Origin: Alphaproteobacteria bacterium 65-37
GTDB lineage: Bacteria > Pseudomonadota > Alphaproteobacteria > Reyranellales > Reyranellaceae
Reading direction: 5' to 3'
NCBI GenBank assembly: GCA_001897995.1
Contig: MKRV01000029.1
Location: 1 to 51,229 of the forward strand
Length of the DNA: 51,229 nucleotides
Below, piece after piece: positions 50,036-51,229 of this stretch. How positions within the stretch are numbered: the stretch's first letter is position 1; each line of letters begins with the position of its first letter. The translations under genes and the position numbers were made by a program. The notes under the pieces are model-generated. The model was not told the origin of the DNA. It made no database searches and saw nothing but the letters and a program-made list of their open reading frames with translations.

Positions 50036-51229
50036 TCAGGTGGCGTTGGGCGGGAAGTAGCGGAACTGGAGGCTGCGATCCCTCTCGATCTGCCGGATGA
50101 GGTCGATCTCCCAGGTGAGATAGTCGGTCATCGATTTGCGCAGGTCGTCATAGTCGTAGGGGCTGTACCAGACGTCGTCGGTTACCGAGGTCATGTTCTC
50201 GAGCCCGCTGGCCAGCGGCAGGCCGGCGGCGGCCCAGGCCGTCGTACCGCCCTCGAGCAGAGACACGGGGAGACGCGACGCGGCAGTAGCGTCGGCGGCG
50301 GCGATGGCAGCGAAGGCGCCGTCGTCCGACGTCAGCACCAGCCTCGCCCCCTTCGGTGCACTGGCAGCCACCTGCGCCAGCCCCTCCTCCAGCCGCGAGC
50401 GCACCGCGAACCAGGCGCCGGGGATATGGCGGGAGCGAAAACGCAGGCTGCTGGCCAGGTCGACCACCACCGCCTCTCCGGCCTTGAGCAGGCGGTCGAG
50501 GTCGAGGACGTTGATCCGCTCGACGCCGACGGCAGCGGCCGGGGCCAAAAGCTCGACCGCTTCGACGCCCTTCTCCAGCGCGCCGCAGGCGCCGAGGCCG
50601 CCGGTCAGGACAAACACCTCGGCCCATCCGAGCTGTACCAGCCACGATGCCGTCATGCGTGCGCGCACGCCGTTGTCGTCGCACAACACGATGCGGGCGC
50701 CGCGCGTGCCCACATAGTGGTCGGTCGATTGGATGAGTTGGCCGCCGGGCGCGCTGCGCGTGCCGGGGATATGTCCGGCCTCGTACTCCTCGGGGCTGCG
50801 CACGTCGAAAACGTACAGCGAGCGCGCCGACTCGGCCTGCAGTTGGCGCAGTCGGGCGGCGTCGATCTCGCGCACGCCGAAGCGCCGCGACACGCGCAAC
50901 GAGGCCTCGATGGCGCTCGCCAGGCCCCGGGGCGTGGGCGGTGGCGCCACCGCGCGACTGCCGCGGGCCATGGTCTCGCCGCTCAAATGCCAGCCCGCCG
51001 TGCCGTTGCGCACGCAGACCACCGGGTTCCTGATGCCGGCATTGATCAGCGACTGCGCGCCGATGATGCCGCGCGTCCGGCCCGCGCAATTCACCACGAT
51101 GGTGGTCTCCTCGCGCTCGACGAGATCGAAGGCGCGATGCACCAGCTCGGCGCCGGGGCAGTCGATGCCGCCGGGCAGGCTGTAATTGTGGAATTCCGAG
51201 TACGGCCGGCTGTCCAGGATCAGCATGTC
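50036..51229 (-). CDS. Multi-domain rhodanese sulfurtransferase (N-terminus outside window)
   Basis: The frame is open to the right edge (397 codons visible to the stop at 50036). Three rhodanese domains can be seen. The first, cut at its start, has VNCAGRTRG with an active-site Cys. The second (FDVRSPEEYEAGHIPGTRSA) has a Cys in VLCDDNGVRAR. The third (VVDLASSLRFRSRHIPGAWF) has Ser at the equivalent place (LTSDDGAFA), so it is probably catalytically inactive. The C-terminal tail YLTWEIDLIRQIERD is helical. Multi-rhodanese proteins transfer sulfane sulfur; the acceptor is unknown. Confidence 0.9.
   Translation of the reverse strand, partial: DMLILDSRPYSEFHNYSLPGGIDCPGAELVHRAFDLVEREETTIVVNCAGRTRGIIGAQSLINAGIRNPVVCVRNGTAGWHLSGETMARGSRAVAPPPTPRGLASAIEASLRVSRRFGVREIDAARLRQLQAESARSLYVFDVRSPEEYEAGHIPGTRSAPGGQLIQSTDHYVGTRGARIVLCDDNGVRARMTASWLVQLGWAEVFVLTGGLGACGALEKGVEAVELLAPAAAVGVERINVLDLDRLLKAGEAVVVDLASSLRFRSRHIPGAWFAVRSRLEEGLAQVAASAPKGARLVLTSDDGAFAAIAAADATAASRLPVSLLEGGTTAWAAAGLPLASGLENMTSVTDDVWYSPYDYDDLRKSMTDYLTWEIDLIRQIERDRSLQFRYFPPNAT

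Noticed and set aside
1..51229. CRISPR arrays, tRNA or rRNA genes, transposases and phage genes
   Set aside because: I looked for regular repeat-spacer arrays, conserved RNA sequences and DDE or integrase motifs and saw none.

Overview
The window is high-GC DNA whose gene families (Bug-type periplasmic binding proteins, RraA-like aldolase, Tat-exported enzymes, HdeD and AI-2E membrane proteins) fit an alphaproteobacterium with a large accessory gene set. A Reyranella- or Bradyrhizobium-like host is a guess; no rRNA, tRNA or other phylogenetic marker is present. I found no CRISPR array, insertion sequence, phage gene or RNA gene.

Region 1 (1-11.6 kb, all minus strand) is one catabolic locus headed by an IclR regulator. 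It encodes an aminotransferase, biotin carrier protein AccB, PxpB, PxpC, a second carrier-like protein that lacks the biotinylated lysine, PxpA and biotin carboxylase AccC. The genes are nearly all start-stop overlapped. A second block follows: a Bug protein, an RraA-like aldolase, a D-2-hydroxyacid dehydrogenase, another Bug protein and an amidohydrolase cut by the window edge. The parts make a split biotin-dependent lactam or amide carboxylase/hydrolase plus downstream carboxylate metabolism. The same near-palindrome, CATAATGYCGTTATG, stands before both blocks.

Region 2 (12-46.5 kb) is a mosaic of exported, membrane and stress-type genes, with seven intact AraC-family regulators, five of them close paralogues of one type, and one regulator remnant. 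Products include a Tat-exported amidohydrolase, two HdeD proteins, a Tat-exported beta-carbonic-anhydrase-like protein, LapA and AI-2E proteins, an operon of APC permease, two patatins and a GntP permease, a DUF1269 protein, a Bax-inhibitor-like protein, an arginine deiminase/antiporter/outer-membrane-barrel operon, a Tat-exported cytochrome P450, an alkylsulfatase, an ABC transmembrane half without its ATPase, and small lipoproteins.

The most striking signal is an intergenic element present twelve times between 12.1 and 46.6 kb: GGGAC, a GRACA-like block and a second GGGAC-like block, on a 10-bp phase. In nine copies the element points at the next gene, and a sigma-70-like -10 hexamer (TAGGAT, TAGAAT, TATACT, TACAAT and similar) begins exactly 56 or 57 bp after the first base. 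Five of the nine also share a fourth block, GCYGATGTG (one copy reads GCCAATGTG), at the -35 position. This looks like one activator-dependent promoter family controlling a local regulon of envelope and exported proteins. In two of these promoters the start codon lies 6 nt after the -10, which predicts leaderless mRNAs.

Region 3 (46.8-51.2 kb) holds an aldo/keto reductase, an NTF2-like protein, a small exported protein, a third orphan Bug protein and a multi-domain rhodanese cut by the right edge. No copy of the promoter element was seen there.
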